Assembly: GCA_964474455.1 (NCBI GenBank)
Contig: CAYYSU010000021.1
Span: 1 to 46,581, forward strand
Source: BM520 sp964474455
Lineage (GTDB): Bacteria > Bacteroidota > Bacteroidia > Bacteroidales > BM520
Reading direction: 5' to 3'
DNA length: 46,581 bases
Of the stretch, positions 24,097 through 35,000 are shown in pieces (positions within the stretch are counted from its first letter, which is position 1; each line of letters opens with the position of its first letter). A program made the position numbers and the translations under genes. Below the pieces are notes generated by a model. The model was given only the letters and a program-made list of their open reading frames with translations, did not search any database and was not told where the DNA came from.

Positions 24097-26460
24097 CTAC
24101 AAAGGTAAGTGACCTGAGTTAAATTTCTGTTTTTTTCGGTGATGTATTTTTATATTTACAGAAGTTGAATTTCCCGCTTCATCAATTATTGTTATGATGT
24201 GATCACCGGCCGTTGGATATACTTCCATAGTATGGAACACCCTTGTACTTCCAAGATACTGATTATCAAGATACCAATATATTGTTGCCTCCCGGTTCTG
24301 ATGCGCTGCTTCCATAATAAGTTTAGAGTATGTCCCGTCCATTTTTCTGGGAAGATAGAGTTCCCTGTCATTGGTAGGATATATAAAGCTCAGATTTTTT
24401 ATCTCACTCTGCTCTTCACATCCTTTGCGCCAGGGAGGCATTTGAGAATATTCAGCATGGCTTCTACGATAGTAAAAGCTTTGTATGGGAGGCAATTCAA
24501 ACCACGACATCGCCACCATATCAGTCACCGGATAACAACCGGCGTTCACCCGATATAAGGTATCGTAATCCAGGTGTATAATTTTATGATACGGACATAC
24601 CGGGGTTTTCACTCCATTCTCCGGCATCATTTTCCACACTGTATCCGGGCAAACTCGTGAGACTCGATGTCCCGATTGTGGACATATCGGCATTTCCACC
24701 AGTTCATCTAACGGCGCAAGAAATTCGCGGCTCTGTGGCATCAGATTAAAGATGTCGAACATCACTGGCGCTGCGGTGGATGTCCCTGTCAACCCGGGTC
24801 TTCCCTCTCCGTCGGCATTTCCTGCCCACACCCCCACAACGTACTCCGGCGTTACGCCAACGGCCCAGGCATCACGAAAGCCAAAGCTGGTTCCCGTTTT
24901 CCAGGCTATGGGTCGCGTATCGGCAAAATTCCCCCATCCCGATTCGCTGGCAGGACGGTGAAGCTTCCTCATAGCATCAAAAGCGTAATATATCGATCCG
25001 GCGGAGAAAGGAGAACCTTTTGGTTTTTGAACACGCGAAACCTCCGGAGATATTACCGTCCACGCTGCTGACCTGTCGTTAAGATGTCGTGCCATATTAC
25101 AGTAAAGTGCGGTTACTTCCATCAAAGTCGCTTCGGCGCCGCCCAATATCAATGAAAGTCCATAGTGAGAGGCGGGGAAATTGAAGGTTGTAATTCCTGC
25201 TTCCAGTAAAAGGTCATAAAACCTACCAATACCATATGTTGACAACATACGCACCGCCGGAACATTTAGCGATCGCGACAACGCCTGCCATGCAGGAATA
25301 GCTCCCAGATAACTCTCCGAATAGTTTTTTGGCGTATATCCTGAAAAATTTGTGGGGATATCATACACCAGCATATCGGGCAACAACAATCCCTCGTCCA
25401 GCATGGCGCAATACAAAAATGGCTTCAGAATACTTCCGGTAGATCGTGGCGCCACAACGAGATCCACATGTGGGGAATTTTCCGGCTTTTGATCACAGAT
25501 ATTCCCTGCATAGGCTATTATCTCACCCGATTTTACATCCATAATTACGGCTGCAAGGTTATAAATTTCATTACCCATTAGTGCCGGAAGGTGGCGTGAA
25601 AGCACATCCTTCACGTCGCGCTGCAGCGTACTTTTTATGGATGTTTTCACCCGTCTGCCACGATGGATTACCGAAAGACGCCCGGATAACACTTTCGCAA
25701 GCGATGGTAACGGTGAGGGCTCCAGCGGTAAAGGCTCCTCCAAGGCCATTAGGAAATCCCCTTCTGCAAAATCGCCGTTCTCAAACTGATATGAGAGCAA
25801 TCTGTTTCGCTTTTGTTTTAAAATCCCCCTATTTTTTGAGGGATGAATTGCAGACGGAGCATTGGGTAATACAGCGAGCATGGCATTTTCAGCATAAGAG
25901 AGTCGATCCGGCGGGCGGCGAAAATAACGCCATGCAGAAGCCTCCAGGCCCACGACATTACCGCCAAATGGTGCATGAGAGACATACATTGTGAGGATCT
26001 CTTTCTTCGACTTAGCCACCTCCAGGCGGAGCGCAAGTACTATCTCTAATAACTTCTCTTTGTATGTTCTGGGCTTTCCTTTACGGGATAATCGTACAAC
26101 CTGCATGGTGATGGTACTTCCGCCGCGCACCACCCTTCCTGCTCGCACATTGGCAACAAATGCATTAAACATGGAGATGGGATTTACTCCGGGATGGCGA
26201 TAAAAATATTTGTCTTCAAATGATAGGATTGCATCTTCAAATGCTTCGGGGATATAATCTGGTGTGGGAAACCGCCACTGACCATCATCAGCGATATGTG
26301 CTCCCAGCAGATCCCCCTCAGCGCCCTCCACAATTGTAGAGTATGGATCGGAGAATTCCACCACAGGAACAAAAAGCAGGAAGAGCAGAAAAATTACTGC
26401 TCCTCCTGAAATTATTTTCAACCAAAACGGAATCTTCCTTATGGCATTACATCTATCCAT
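24097..26460 (-). CDS. pbpC: Penicillin-binding protein 1C
   Basis: A 787-residue bifunctional peptidoglycan synthase anchored by one membrane helix (about 16-34). The GT51 glycosyltransferase has the catalytic-glutamate motif FEDKYFYRHPGVNP (E82) and GGSTITMQVVR (113-123). The transpeptidase has S343-I-L-K346 as the acyl-serine motif, SLN in SRSLNVPAVR, and KTGT in AWKTGTSFGFRDAW. The C-terminal PBP1C domain follows. The ATG lies inside the last codons of the alpha-2-macroglobulin gene (22-nt overlap, different frame). That pairing is conserved in many bacteria, where the inhibitor is thought to guard and PbpC to repair the wall. All catalytic motifs are present. Confidence 0.96.
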   Translation of the reverse strand: MDRCNAIRKIPFWLKIISGGAVIFLLFLLFVPVVEFSDPYSTIVEGAEGDLLGAHIADDGQWRFPTPDYIPEAFEDAILSFEDKYFYRHPGVNPISMFNAFVANVRAGRVVRGGSTITMQVVRLSRKGKPRTYKEKLLEIVLALRLEVAKSKKEILTMYVSHAPFGGNVVGLEASAWRYFRRPPDRLSYAENAMLAVLPNAPSAIHPSKNRGILKQKRNRLLSYQFENGDFAEGDFLMALEEPLPLEPSPLPSLAKVLSGRLSVIHRGRRVKTSIKSTLQRDVKDVLSRHLPALMGNEIYNLAAVIMDVKSGEIIAYAGNICDQKPENSPHVDLVVAPRSTGSILKPFLYCAMLDEGLLLPDMLVYDIPTNFSGYTPKNYSESYLGAIPAWQALSRSLNVPAVRMLSTYGIGRFYDLLLEAGITTFNFPASHYGLSLILGGAEATLMEVTALYCNMARHLNDRSAAWTVISPEVSRVQKPKGSPFSAGSIYYAFDAMRKLHRPASESGWGNFADTRPIAWKTGTSFGFRDAWAVGVTPEYVVGVWAGNADGEGRPGLTGTSTAAPVMFDIFNLMPQSREFLAPLDELVEMPICPQSGHRVSRVCPDTVWKMMPENGVKTPVCPYHKIIHLDYDTLYRVNAGCYPVTDMVAMSWFELPPIQSFYYRRSHAEYSQMPPWRKGCEEQSEIKNLSFIYPTNDRELYLPRKMDGTYSKLIMEAAHQNREATIYWYLDNQYLGSTRVFHTMEVYPTAGDHIITIIDEAGNSTSVNIKIHHRKKQKFNSGHLPL

Positions 26461-29400
26461 TGGCCTTTTTTAAGTGCATATATGGACTGATCATACATCT
26501 CATAACACATTACGGCAGGCATATAGTATTTACCGCTATACGAAGCGTGAACGCGCACAGGAATTGTAATTGTCTCATAACGATTCAGTGAAAAATATAC
26601 GCTCACTTTATCATCGCGGATATCAATATACTCCACATTGGCCTGCTGTACCCCCATCTGGTCGCGCATGAGCCCGATAAACTCCCATCCACCAGGAATA
26701 CCCAATGTAAGAGCCATGTTTTTATATTTACCTGCTATTCCCGGGTTCGTTACTCTCACCTCAATAAAGAAATCATCACCCAGGTTTCTTCCCTTAGGAT
26801 TGATTGCATAACCTCGCGCATCAACATAAGTGACTTCCATTTCGAGATTGCGTTTGTCTTCAGTTTCATCACCGGGAGCCGGTTGTCCGCCGGAGATAGT
26901 ATTCACAAACAACTTTCTCTCACACCTGTTTTCAAAGGTAAGAGTAGTATCGATTGATTCGTTAAGAGGTAATGCTGACTGAGATACAGCATTTGAAGTA
27001 TTTAGCGCATACGACACATCACCACACGTATATTGATAGCTAATGACGCCACCTTTCTTTTCGTTTCCGTATAAACGCCACATGGCATAAACCCCCCAGG
27101 CGGAGCTATGAGTATCGAGATATTCTTTTCCCGAGAGTATTTTGGAGAGTTCCATTGCCACATCCGCCATCACCTCTTCATCATCTACCAGTATGGCAGT
27201 TTCAAGAGCCATAGCCATAGCTGTTTTACTACTGAAATAGTAGTAGTTCCAATGGTTGTAGTTATAGCCATAATAATCTACCATCTTAACCTTATCGAGC
27301 ATGCCTTTCGCAATATTTGTCTTCCCTGCAACAGCGTATGCTGCCGCAAGACGCAGTTTCGCAGGCGGGGTAAGATCCTTGCCTTTAAGCCTGTTCATTC
27401 CGCTATAATCTGTCTTTCCATGAAGCGCCAGCACATAAAAACGATACGATTCAGACAGATAGCCATCTTCCAGGTCGTTAAAACTATTGCCGGAGAGGTA
27501 ATGAAGCAATTTCTGCTTCACATCCTGCGGTACGGCATATCCTGTTTCTCCCGCCACGGCAAGGAAATGTCCAACGTAGCAACTCGTCCACGGGGAAGCG
27601 TAATAGCTGCCCGGCCACATCCCGATTCCTCCATTGGAGTTTTGGTATTTTCTCAGCCCACCGAGGATATCTGTAACATTTTGCTGTGCATTGTCAAACC
27701 GGGGATCTTTGGTCTCAAGTAATGATGGCAGCAGCATTTGCACCATTGCGGCAGAGGTGGTCTGCTCAGAACATATATGCGGATAGCGCATCATATATTC
27801 GGCAATACGACTCACCCCCAAAGGAGGTATTGCTGCCACCTCGATATCGTAAGATGCACTGTTTTTTACGCCCAACAGCTTCACCGGAATCGTTTTTGAC
27901 TCTCCGGCCTGCACAAGTTCTGTCTCCATTACCGTCTGGTATGGGTTGGGATTCCTGAGAGTGACGTCGATATGTTCAGTTGCTGTTTCACCGCCAGATG
28001 TAGCCGTTACATCAAAACCAATATCGCCTGAAGCATCGCCTGTAATAACCTCAAAAAACAGCATCTTTTCACCCTGCTCATCAAATTTCACTGACTGTAC
28101 GGCATCTGAAATGCTCACACCGCCAGTAGCGTCAAAGGTAACATCTACACTCGCAATTTTATCATCCATTGCGAAGATGGTCACCGGCACATTCACTGTT
28201 TCACCAGGAGAAAGCACCCTGGGCAAGGTAGCATGTACCATCAACGGATCTTTTACAATAACCTCTTTTTCAGCTGAGCCATAGGCATTTCCGGAGACTG
28301 CCACAACCATAACACGCACAGCACCAACATATTCGGGCAACTGTAGTTCAAGTTTCTCTTTTTTGCCCTTATTCAATTTATACGGTCCGTAAAATTTTAC
28401 CACCGGTTTAAATCGTTTCTTCTTACCATCATCATCACCCGACAGATCCTCATCACCACCAATAGCAAAAACAGCCGCCATATTACCGGCAAAAGCGCCA
28501 ATAATCTCATCGTACATATCCCAGGTTTTTATTCCAAGGGCTTCGCGGGCATAAAAATACTTGTGCGGTGAAGATGTTTTAAAATGCGTCAGTCCCAGAA
28601 GGCCTTCATCCACAACAGCAAGGGTATAATACATCTCCTTACCGTCTTTCTCTGTAACAGTAATAGTAGTTTTCTCTTTGGATCTCAGCTCATCCTTCAT
28701 ACTGATCATCGGAGTAATTTTCGTGGCGGGGTCTTCCACCATCACTGGTGCCACGCCGTAAAGACGAATGGGCAAATCATTACCAGGATGGCTGTGCGGC
28801 TGCATAAAGTGTACACATGCGTATATATTGGGTGTCATATTTTCAAGCACTTCAAACTCAAAAACATTATCACCACCGGTAGTTGAAATGATTCGTTTAT
28901 GGAGTATCCCGGAGCCGTTTTCTAGAGTTATAACAGCCGTTCCATTCTCTGCGCCAGGAAATGATAATGTCACTTTCTCGCCGACAACATATTTGTCTTT
29001 ATCAGTTTTTACAGACAACAGCGAAGCGCCATGCTTATCGTCATCCGTTTTACGGGAACTCCACCCGGGCCAGTCCACAAAAATCTCTTTCCCGGTAGCA
29101 TGGCCATTGGGAAGTTTCACATAAACCAGGTAACGCCCCCAGTCATCATAATCTATCTTAAAGTTAGTTTTGGAAACTCCATTTTTCGTAGATACCGTTG
29201 TGCTCATTACCGGTTTAACATTTCTGTTATTAACAAACGAGGCATAGCTACCTGAATTTTCATACCACCAGTTCCACTTAATCTTATAAAAGTCAACTTC
29301 AATTCCATCCATGGCCACCGGATTGCCACCTGCATCTACAGTAACAATCTCCAACGGATGATTCTTGTCGGTCTCCAATCTGTTCCAGTAATCAGAGTCG

Positions 29401-31946
29401 CCGGGCACTTTGAGTCCCACGTACTGTTTATATGGCGACATCAGTACTGAGGAGTAGTCGACACTAAACTCACCGCTATTCTCATATGCGCGTGAAGCAA
29501 ACTCTGCCTTAACAAATCCGGGAGCCGTACTATTCATAGCAGGAACAGAGAGAACCACTGTTCCGTTGGCATCAAGTTTCTCATGTATATCATCATAGCG
29601 ATGCTCGTCAAAATATACTGCTGGATTATGGAAAACAAAGTCTTTATATTTTGCAAATTCGGGTTGCACCGGCGTAAGCTTTATCTCTGTAACAAACTTC
29701 AGGTTAGGAGCCTTTGCACCATGGAGATACTCTACTCTAACCGGGATATTCATATCTTTCCAAGCCTGCAAAGTATCGGGGTAGTCAAGTTGAATCTTCA
29801 ATCTGTTGGGCTTTATTGTTTCTATACGTATTTGTTTGGTGAAAATTGCGCCACCCACAGTCACTTTTGCATTCCATGCTCCAGTAATATCATCAGCACC
29901 GGTGGGGATAACAAAGGAGTTGATCTTTCCCTCTCCGAGCTTCTGTACCTGCCGCCATGCATTTCTTCCCAACGGGTCGAACAGCTCCAAAAGTACGGGA
30001 TGCTCTGCCGGGACAGGGTTATTCTTATCATTAAGGATAAAAGAGAGGTAGAGAGTGTCGCCCGGACGCCACACGCCGCGTTCTCCATAGATAAATCCCT
30101 TCAAGCCCTTTTCACAAGCCTGCCCGGAGACATCAAAACGGCTAAGTGATAATGCCTCACCATCAAGAAGTGTCAGGTATCCCTTTTGTCTTTTCGATTC
30201 TGCCAGCACAAGCCAGGGAGTCTGGTCAGGTGATAACACTGCATTACCAAGATTATCTGTTGTGGCAACGGCAATGGGCTGTTGCTGATAATTCAGAACG
30301 GTAACGGTGGCGCCGGCCACAGGCCCGCTGGTGAGAATATCATGAATAAAGACATGCAGCTTATTATCGGAAGATTTTTTCGTTACTAAACCCACATTGG
30401 AAGCAAGGATATTTCGCTTAATACTTTTGTTATTGTAGTATGATATAAAACAAGGATTATCGCGGTTCTCCCACCAGTTGGAACCATAATATCCACTACT
30501 ATAATAATGATAGTTAGGATCATCATATTCCTTATATTCAGGATCATCTTTCAGAAAGCCGCTATGACTCTTCTCCTGATCGGGATCGGCTTCACTATCC
30601 TGACAAAGATAGGTGGAGTAGTTGATATTAAAATCCAGCTCTATGGAATACATAGCGCCGGGTTCGCTAGTAATAAGTTGGGAGAGATCGATGCTAAAGG
30701 TGTTCCACGCATTTCTGTTGATGGGGATATCTCCTGTCAGATCAATCTTTTCTTTCAGAATTAAGCGTCCCACTCTTTTTAATTGATAAGTGGAGCTATA
30801 GCTGTTATCCTGAAAAAATTGCGGCAGGTTAGATTCATATATTCTCACCACTGAAACATCCACGGCATTAAGGTTTACAGCTTCAAAAGGCACAATCAGA
30901 TTTTTACCATCAGGCAGTATTACACCATCTCCTATCCATCTGATTTGTGGCTTCATAGCCTCAAACCGAATATTTTGCATATAATCGTCACCCAGTTTGG
31001 TGCCATTATGGCTCATCAGGTTTCCATCGATAAGAAGCTCCTCATTCAGTTCTGTATTACCAATAGGATATGCCTTTATAATATTTTCATCCCTGACAAG
31101 ATTGAGATCGACACCTGAACCCAGATATATCAAGCCTTCAATATCCGGATCAGAATCGAGAATATCGCTAAAAGAGATCTGTATATACTTATCCGGATCA
31201 GGAAATGTTTTTACTTCCATCACCTTGAAGATATTTTTTCCTGGTATTGTAACCTCTATTTCACCTTTTTCGGCAGCTCCCACCGCCTTACCATTCCAGC
31301 TGACTGTAACTATCTTATCATCACTATTTCTCGCAATTCCACTTACCGTTAGGATATGTTCTTTCCCGTCGGCACTATGATCCCAAAGAGTTGTTGCATC
31401 ATTACCAATGAACCGGACAGCCTCTTCGATTTCTTTATTATCACTAAAATCTGAAGTCATAACATAAATCACAAAAGATGCATACTCCGGTATTTTTTCT
31501 TTTACCATAACCTGAGAAAGCTGCACCGACATTGCCTGATCTATAATCCGAAATTTCCAAGAAAAGTTTTTATGCTTCTCTCCTGCGTCAACAATCTCTG
31601 CGAGGTCGAAATCTACATGATACTCAGTGCCGTTTTTTAACGGTTCTTCTGGCAGAAACTCCAGCATGCGATCAGTCATCCATACAGCTGAGCCCTTTAT
31701 TTTTGGTGTAAATTTGAATAGTTTCTCCGGATTCTCCTTCTCCCTGATTTTATGCGATACCTCATTAGTAAAAACGATACTCACAGCACTCCCGGAATTA
31801 AGCATCCCGGCAGAGTATGCGCTCACATAGGCGCTGTAACCCGCAACATCCTGATCCTGTGTAGAATCCGTCGCAGACTGGCGTCCACAACCTATTGCAA
31901 AAAATATTGATAATGTAATAATCGAAAAGAGAAGTAGTCGTTTCAT
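26439..31946 (-). CDS. Bacterial alpha-2-macroglobulin lipoprotein
   Basis: A very large (1835 aa) periplasmic protease trap. The N-terminus, MKRLLLFSIITLSIFFAIGC, is a lipoprotein signal with C20 as the lipidation site. I therefore chose the ATG at 31946 over a longer frame reaching 32030. Macroglobulin domains fill the first two thirds, including a MG1/BRD-like stretch and a Y-rich acidic insertion. The thioester motif C-S-E-Q is intact at C1392, within HICSEQTTS, followed by the alpha-helical thioester domain and a receptor-binding-like C-terminus. The thioester would covalently capture an attacking protease that cleaves the bait region. It is translationally coupled to pbpC by a 22-nt overlap. 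It is longer than the Escherichia coli YfhM protein, as is common in this phylum. Confidence 0.94.
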   Translation of the reverse strand: MKRLLLFSIITLSIFFAIGCGRQSATDSTQDQDVAGYSAYVSAYSAGMLNSGSAVSIVFTNEVSHKIREKENPEKLFKFTPKIKGSAVWMTDRMLEFLPEEPLKNGTEYHVDFDLAEIVDAGEKHKNFSWKFRIIDQAMSVQLSQVMVKEKIPEYASFVIYVMTSDFSDNKEIEEAVRFIGNDATTLWDHSADGKEHILTVSGIARNSDDKIVTVSWNGKAVGAAEKGEIEVTIPGKNIFKVMEVKTFPDPDKYIQISFSDILDSDPDIEGLIYLGSGVDLNLVRDENIIKAYPIGNTELNEELLIDGNLMSHNGTKLGDDYMQNIRFEAMKPQIRWIGDGVILPDGKNLIVPFEAVNLNAVDVSVVRIYESNLPQFFQDNSYSSTYQLKRVGRLILKEKIDLTGDIPINRNAWNTFSIDLSQLITSEPGAMYSIELDFNINYSTYLCQDSEADPDQEKSHSGFLKDDPEYKEYDDPNYHYYSSGYYGSNWWENRDNPCFISYYNNKSIKRNILASNVGLVTKKSSDNKLHVFIHDILTSGPVAGATVTVLNYQQQPIAVATTDNLGNAVLSPDQTPWLVLAESKRQKGYLTLLDGEALSLSRFDVSGQACEKGLKGFIYGERGVWRPGDTLYLSFILNDKNNPVPAEHPVLLELFDPLGRNAWRQVQKLGEGKINSFVIPTGADDITGAWNAKVTVGGAIFTKQIRIETIKPNRLKIQLDYPDTLQAWKDMNIPVRVEYLHGAKAPNLKFVTEIKLTPVQPEFAKYKDFVFHNPAVYFDEHRYDDIHEKLDANGTVVLSVPAMNSTAPGFVKAEFASRAYENSGEFSVDYSSVLMSPYKQYVGLKVPGDSDYWNRLETDKNHPLEIVTVDAGGNPVAMDGIEVDFYKIKWNWWYENSGSYASFVNNRNVKPVMSTTVSTKNGVSKTNFKIDYDDWGRYLVYVKLPNGHATGKEIFVDWPGWSSRKTDDDKHGASLLSVKTDKDKYVVGEKVTLSFPGAENGTAVITLENGSGILHKRIISTTGGDNVFEFEVLENMTPNIYACVHFMQPHSHPGNDLPIRLYGVAPVMVEDPATKITPMISMKDELRSKEKTTITVTEKDGKEMYYTLAVVDEGLLGLTHFKTSSPHKYFYAREALGIKTWDMYDEIIGAFAGNMAAVFAIGGDEDLSGDDDGKKKRFKPVVKFYGPYKLNKGKKEKLELQLPEYVGAVRVMVVAVSGNAYGSAEKEVIVKDPLMVHATLPRVLSPGETVNVPVTIFAMDDKIASVDVTFDATGGVSISDAVQSVKFDEQGEKMLFFEVITGDASGDIGFDVTATSGGETATEHIDVTLRNPNPYQTVMETELVQAGESKTIPVKLLGVKNSASYDIEVAAIPPLGVSRIAEYMMRYPHICSEQTTSAAMVQMLLPSLLETKDPRFDNAQQNVTDILGGLRKYQNSNGGIGMWPGSYYASPWTSCYVGHFLAVAGETGYAVPQDVKQKLLHYLSGNSFNDLEDGYLSESYRFYVLALHGKTDYSGMNRLKGKDLTPPAKLRLAAAYAVAGKTNIAKGMLDKVKMVDYYGYNYNHWNYYYFSSKTAMAMALETAILVDDEEVMADVAMELSKILSGKEYLDTHSSAWGVYAMWRLYGNEKKGGVISYQYTCGDVSYALNTSNAVSQSALPLNESIDTTLTFENRCERKLFVNTISGGQPAPGDETEDKRNLEMEVTYVDARGYAINPKGRNLGDDFFIEVRVTNPGIAGKYKNMALTLGIPGGWEFIGLMRDQMGVQQANVEYIDIRDDKVSVYFSLNRYETITIPVRVHASYSGKYYMPAVMCYEMYDQSIYALKKGQWIDVMP

Positions 31947-31975
31947 GTTGTCAGTATTTCGGATTTGTGATGATA

Positions 31976-31983
31976 CAAAAATA
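31976..31983 (-). promoter_or_regulatory. -7 element for the alpha-2-macroglobulin operon
   Basis: The minus strand reads TATTTTTG (31983-31976), an exact TAnnTTTG match 29 nt before the ATG. A matching -33 TTTG is not seen at the standard distance. Confidence 0.4.
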
Positions 31984-31996
31984 GTTATAAACAATG

Positions 31997-32004
31997 TATA
32001 TTTG
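31997..32004 (+). promoter_or_regulatory. -7 element for the AddA-like gene
   Basis: TATATTTG is an exact TAnnTTTG match 14 nt before the ATG at 32019. It is back to back with the minus-strand element for the alpha-2-macroglobulin gene, giving a compact 72-nt divergent promoter region with a very short leader on this side. Confidence 0.45.
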
Positions 32005-32018
32005 TAAAAAATAACTAT

Positions 32019-35000
32019 ATGAAAATCCATAATTCCGGTGAACTACTGGTTTACAAGGCCTCAGCAGGAGCAGGAAAGACCTTCACCCTCGTAAAAGAGT
32101 ACCTTGGACTGGCTCTTAGGCATAAGGATGCATTCAAACATATACTTGCAATTACATTTACCAATAAGGCCGCTAATGAGATGAAAGAGCGGGTAATAAG
32201 TAACCTGCGTGAGATTTCAAAGCCTGAAGAGTATCCCGACTCTGCCACTAATTTATACGTCAGACCCTGGCTGAAGGAGCAAATGCGATGTAATGACACG
32301 TTATTAAATGTGAAGGCATCAGAAACGCTTTCTCAGATACTACATAACTATGCCGACCTGGCTATTCTTACCATCGACAGTTTTATGCAAAGGATTCTTA
32401 AAACCTTCGCTTCAGATCTTGACATCCCCGTGGGCTTTGAAACAGAGACAGATACCGACGCACTATATCAATCGGCCATGGAGATGGTTATTGCACAAGC
32501 AGGCCATGACAAGGCCATAACCAAAGCAGTTAGTGATTTTCAAAAATTCCATATCGACTCAGATAAATCATGGGATATATCCCGGGCACTGCTACAATTC
32601 TTCTCGGGAAAAATAACATCAGATGATAACATCAAGCTGCTGGAGTCGCTAAAGGTTTTCAGCATAAAGGATTTCCAGGATATCAGTAAAGCGTGTTCTG
32701 CCGCCGAAAAGGTTATTGAGAACAGTGTTAAAGCTGAGGCTGAAAAATTTATGCAAATATGCAAAGAGAATAATCTGACTTTAGAAGATTTTTATCATGG
32801 AAAAACATCCATTGCATCGCAAATAGAAAAAATTGTAAACGGGAGAATGGTATTTATTGATACGAACACTCGTTTTGATGCGGCTCTTGAAGGAACCCTG
32901 GGGAAGAAAAATTCACCCAACAGCAAAAAGGAGATCATAGATAGTTATTTAAACACCTTTATTGATATTCTGGTCAAGCTGAAAACGCTTAAAGAGGAAC
33001 TAAAACCCCGCTATCTGCTCATCCAATCAATGAAAACTAACCTCTACCCTCTATCCCTTCAGAATGAAGTAAATAAAATAGTTAATGACATTAAGATAGA
33101 TAACAGAACAGTTTATATTTCTGATTTTGACACTCACATTGGCAAGGTGATACAAAATGAAGCAATACCTTTTATTTATGAGCGAGTGGGAGAATGGTAT
33201 AATCATATTATGATTGATGAGTTCCAGGACACCTCGCTTATGCAGTGGCATAACCTGCTTCCTTTGGTGGAGAATGCCCTTTCGGCAGGTAATAAAAACA
33301 TGATTGTTGGCGATGCCAAACAGGCCATTTATCGCTGGCGGGGTGGCAATGCAAAACAGTTTAGCGATTTACCCACCCTGCCCCAAGAGTTCGACTCCCC
33401 GTTCACAAAAGAGCGGGAGTTAACCATTAAAAACCATTATCGGGAATCACAACTGGAACATAACTATCGTTCCAAAAGAGAGATTATTGAATTCAACAAC
33501 TGGTTTTTCGGCGAAGCAATACACTATATCCCTGAATCACAGCGCCATATTTACGACAATCACAGTCAAAAATATAATGAAAACAACATCGGTGGTGTAA
33601 TAGATATTCGATTTATTGATAAAGGACGTAAGGATGAGGAGTTCTTCCTCCAGGTGAAGACTTTTTTAGATGACATCCTTCATTCGGGCTTTGAGTACCG
33701 TGACATAGCCATTCTTGTAAGAGCAAATGCCTTTGCCTCACAGATTGCCTCCGCCCTGACAGAATCCAATATCCCCGTTATTACAGCTGAGAGTCTTTTA
33801 CTGGCGGGGTCGAGGAAGGTGCAATTTCTGGTATCACTCATACGCTGCTCCATTCAACCGGAGAACAAGATCGATGCTATGGCCGTGTTACAGTATCTCG
33901 GACAGCTAAATAGCGAGATCAATCCTGAGATAGAATACTCCGGATTGCAATTCAAAAATGCCTCGCGCAACCCCGTTTGGCGCTGCCTGAGATCCTATTA
34001 TCCTGAGATGGAACCTGCACCGGAGAAACTACCCCTTTACGAACTTGCAGAGCATCTTATTGCCACTATTATCCCAAACAATCAAAGAGATGCATACCTG
34101 CGCCATTTTCTTAATGAGATATTCAACTTCGCAAAAGCCGACAGTAACAGATACAACTTCTTTGAATACTGGAGCCACAGGAGTACCAAAGCCTCGCTGG
34201 AGGTCTCTGAAGGTATTAATGCGGTACGTATCTCAACAATACATAAATCAAAAGGTCTTGAATATCCTGTGGTATTGCTGCCAATTCCAGATGAAAGATT
34301 TAGACGCTCCAACGACAAGATAAGCTGTAAAGTACCAACAGAGATTAGCGATATCTCAGGCGAAATGGAATACCTCTACTTTGACATGAAAAAAGAGCTT
34401 CTTGATACTCCCCTTGCAGAGATATATAATACGGAACAAGAGCTCTCGATGATAGATAATGTCAATATGTTATATGTAGCAATGACAAGAGCTTCAAAGC
34501 GACTATCTGTATTATGCAAGAGCACCAACGCTAAAGAAAACAGCTCTGCCAAAGACTTCACAGGTAACATGGGTGATCTTATAACCAAAGTTTGTTGTTC
34601 CCATAAGGATTTTGACAGTGAGAAAAAAGCACTCTTAATCAACCCGAATCATGTTATTATTAAAACTGGAGAAAAAAATGATAACAGCCGCATTATCGAC
34701 ACAAAAAATCAGATGGAGTGTAATATGTGGCGTAATGTGGTAACTCTCAGCTCTCCGGCTGTCAGGCTGACAGAAAGCCAGGAACGCAGTGCACGGGACA
34801 CAGGATTGCTTATCCACTCCATCTTATCGCAGATATCAACAAAAGATGACATTCCTTCCGCTATTGATAATGAGACAAAAAAGGGAAATATCAGCATTGA
34901 AGAGAAGCATAGTATCAGTGACCAAATAGTGAAGATTGTCACAAACGCTGAATTGGAACGATACTATTCCAACGAAGGTGATGTTCTTAATGAGAGAGAG

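Noticed and set aside
27108..27722. 204-codon plus-strand reading frame
   Set aside because: Lies opposite the alpha-2-macroglobulin thioester domain and is explained as a shadow of that gene.
29583..30149. 188-codon plus-strand reading frame
   Set aside because: Antisense to the macroglobulin gene, with no domain or start signals.
31947..32030. Upstream extension of the alpha-2-macroglobulin gene
   Set aside because: It would bury the lipoprotein signal and run into the divergent AddA-like gene. The ATG at 31946 gives a proper lipobox.
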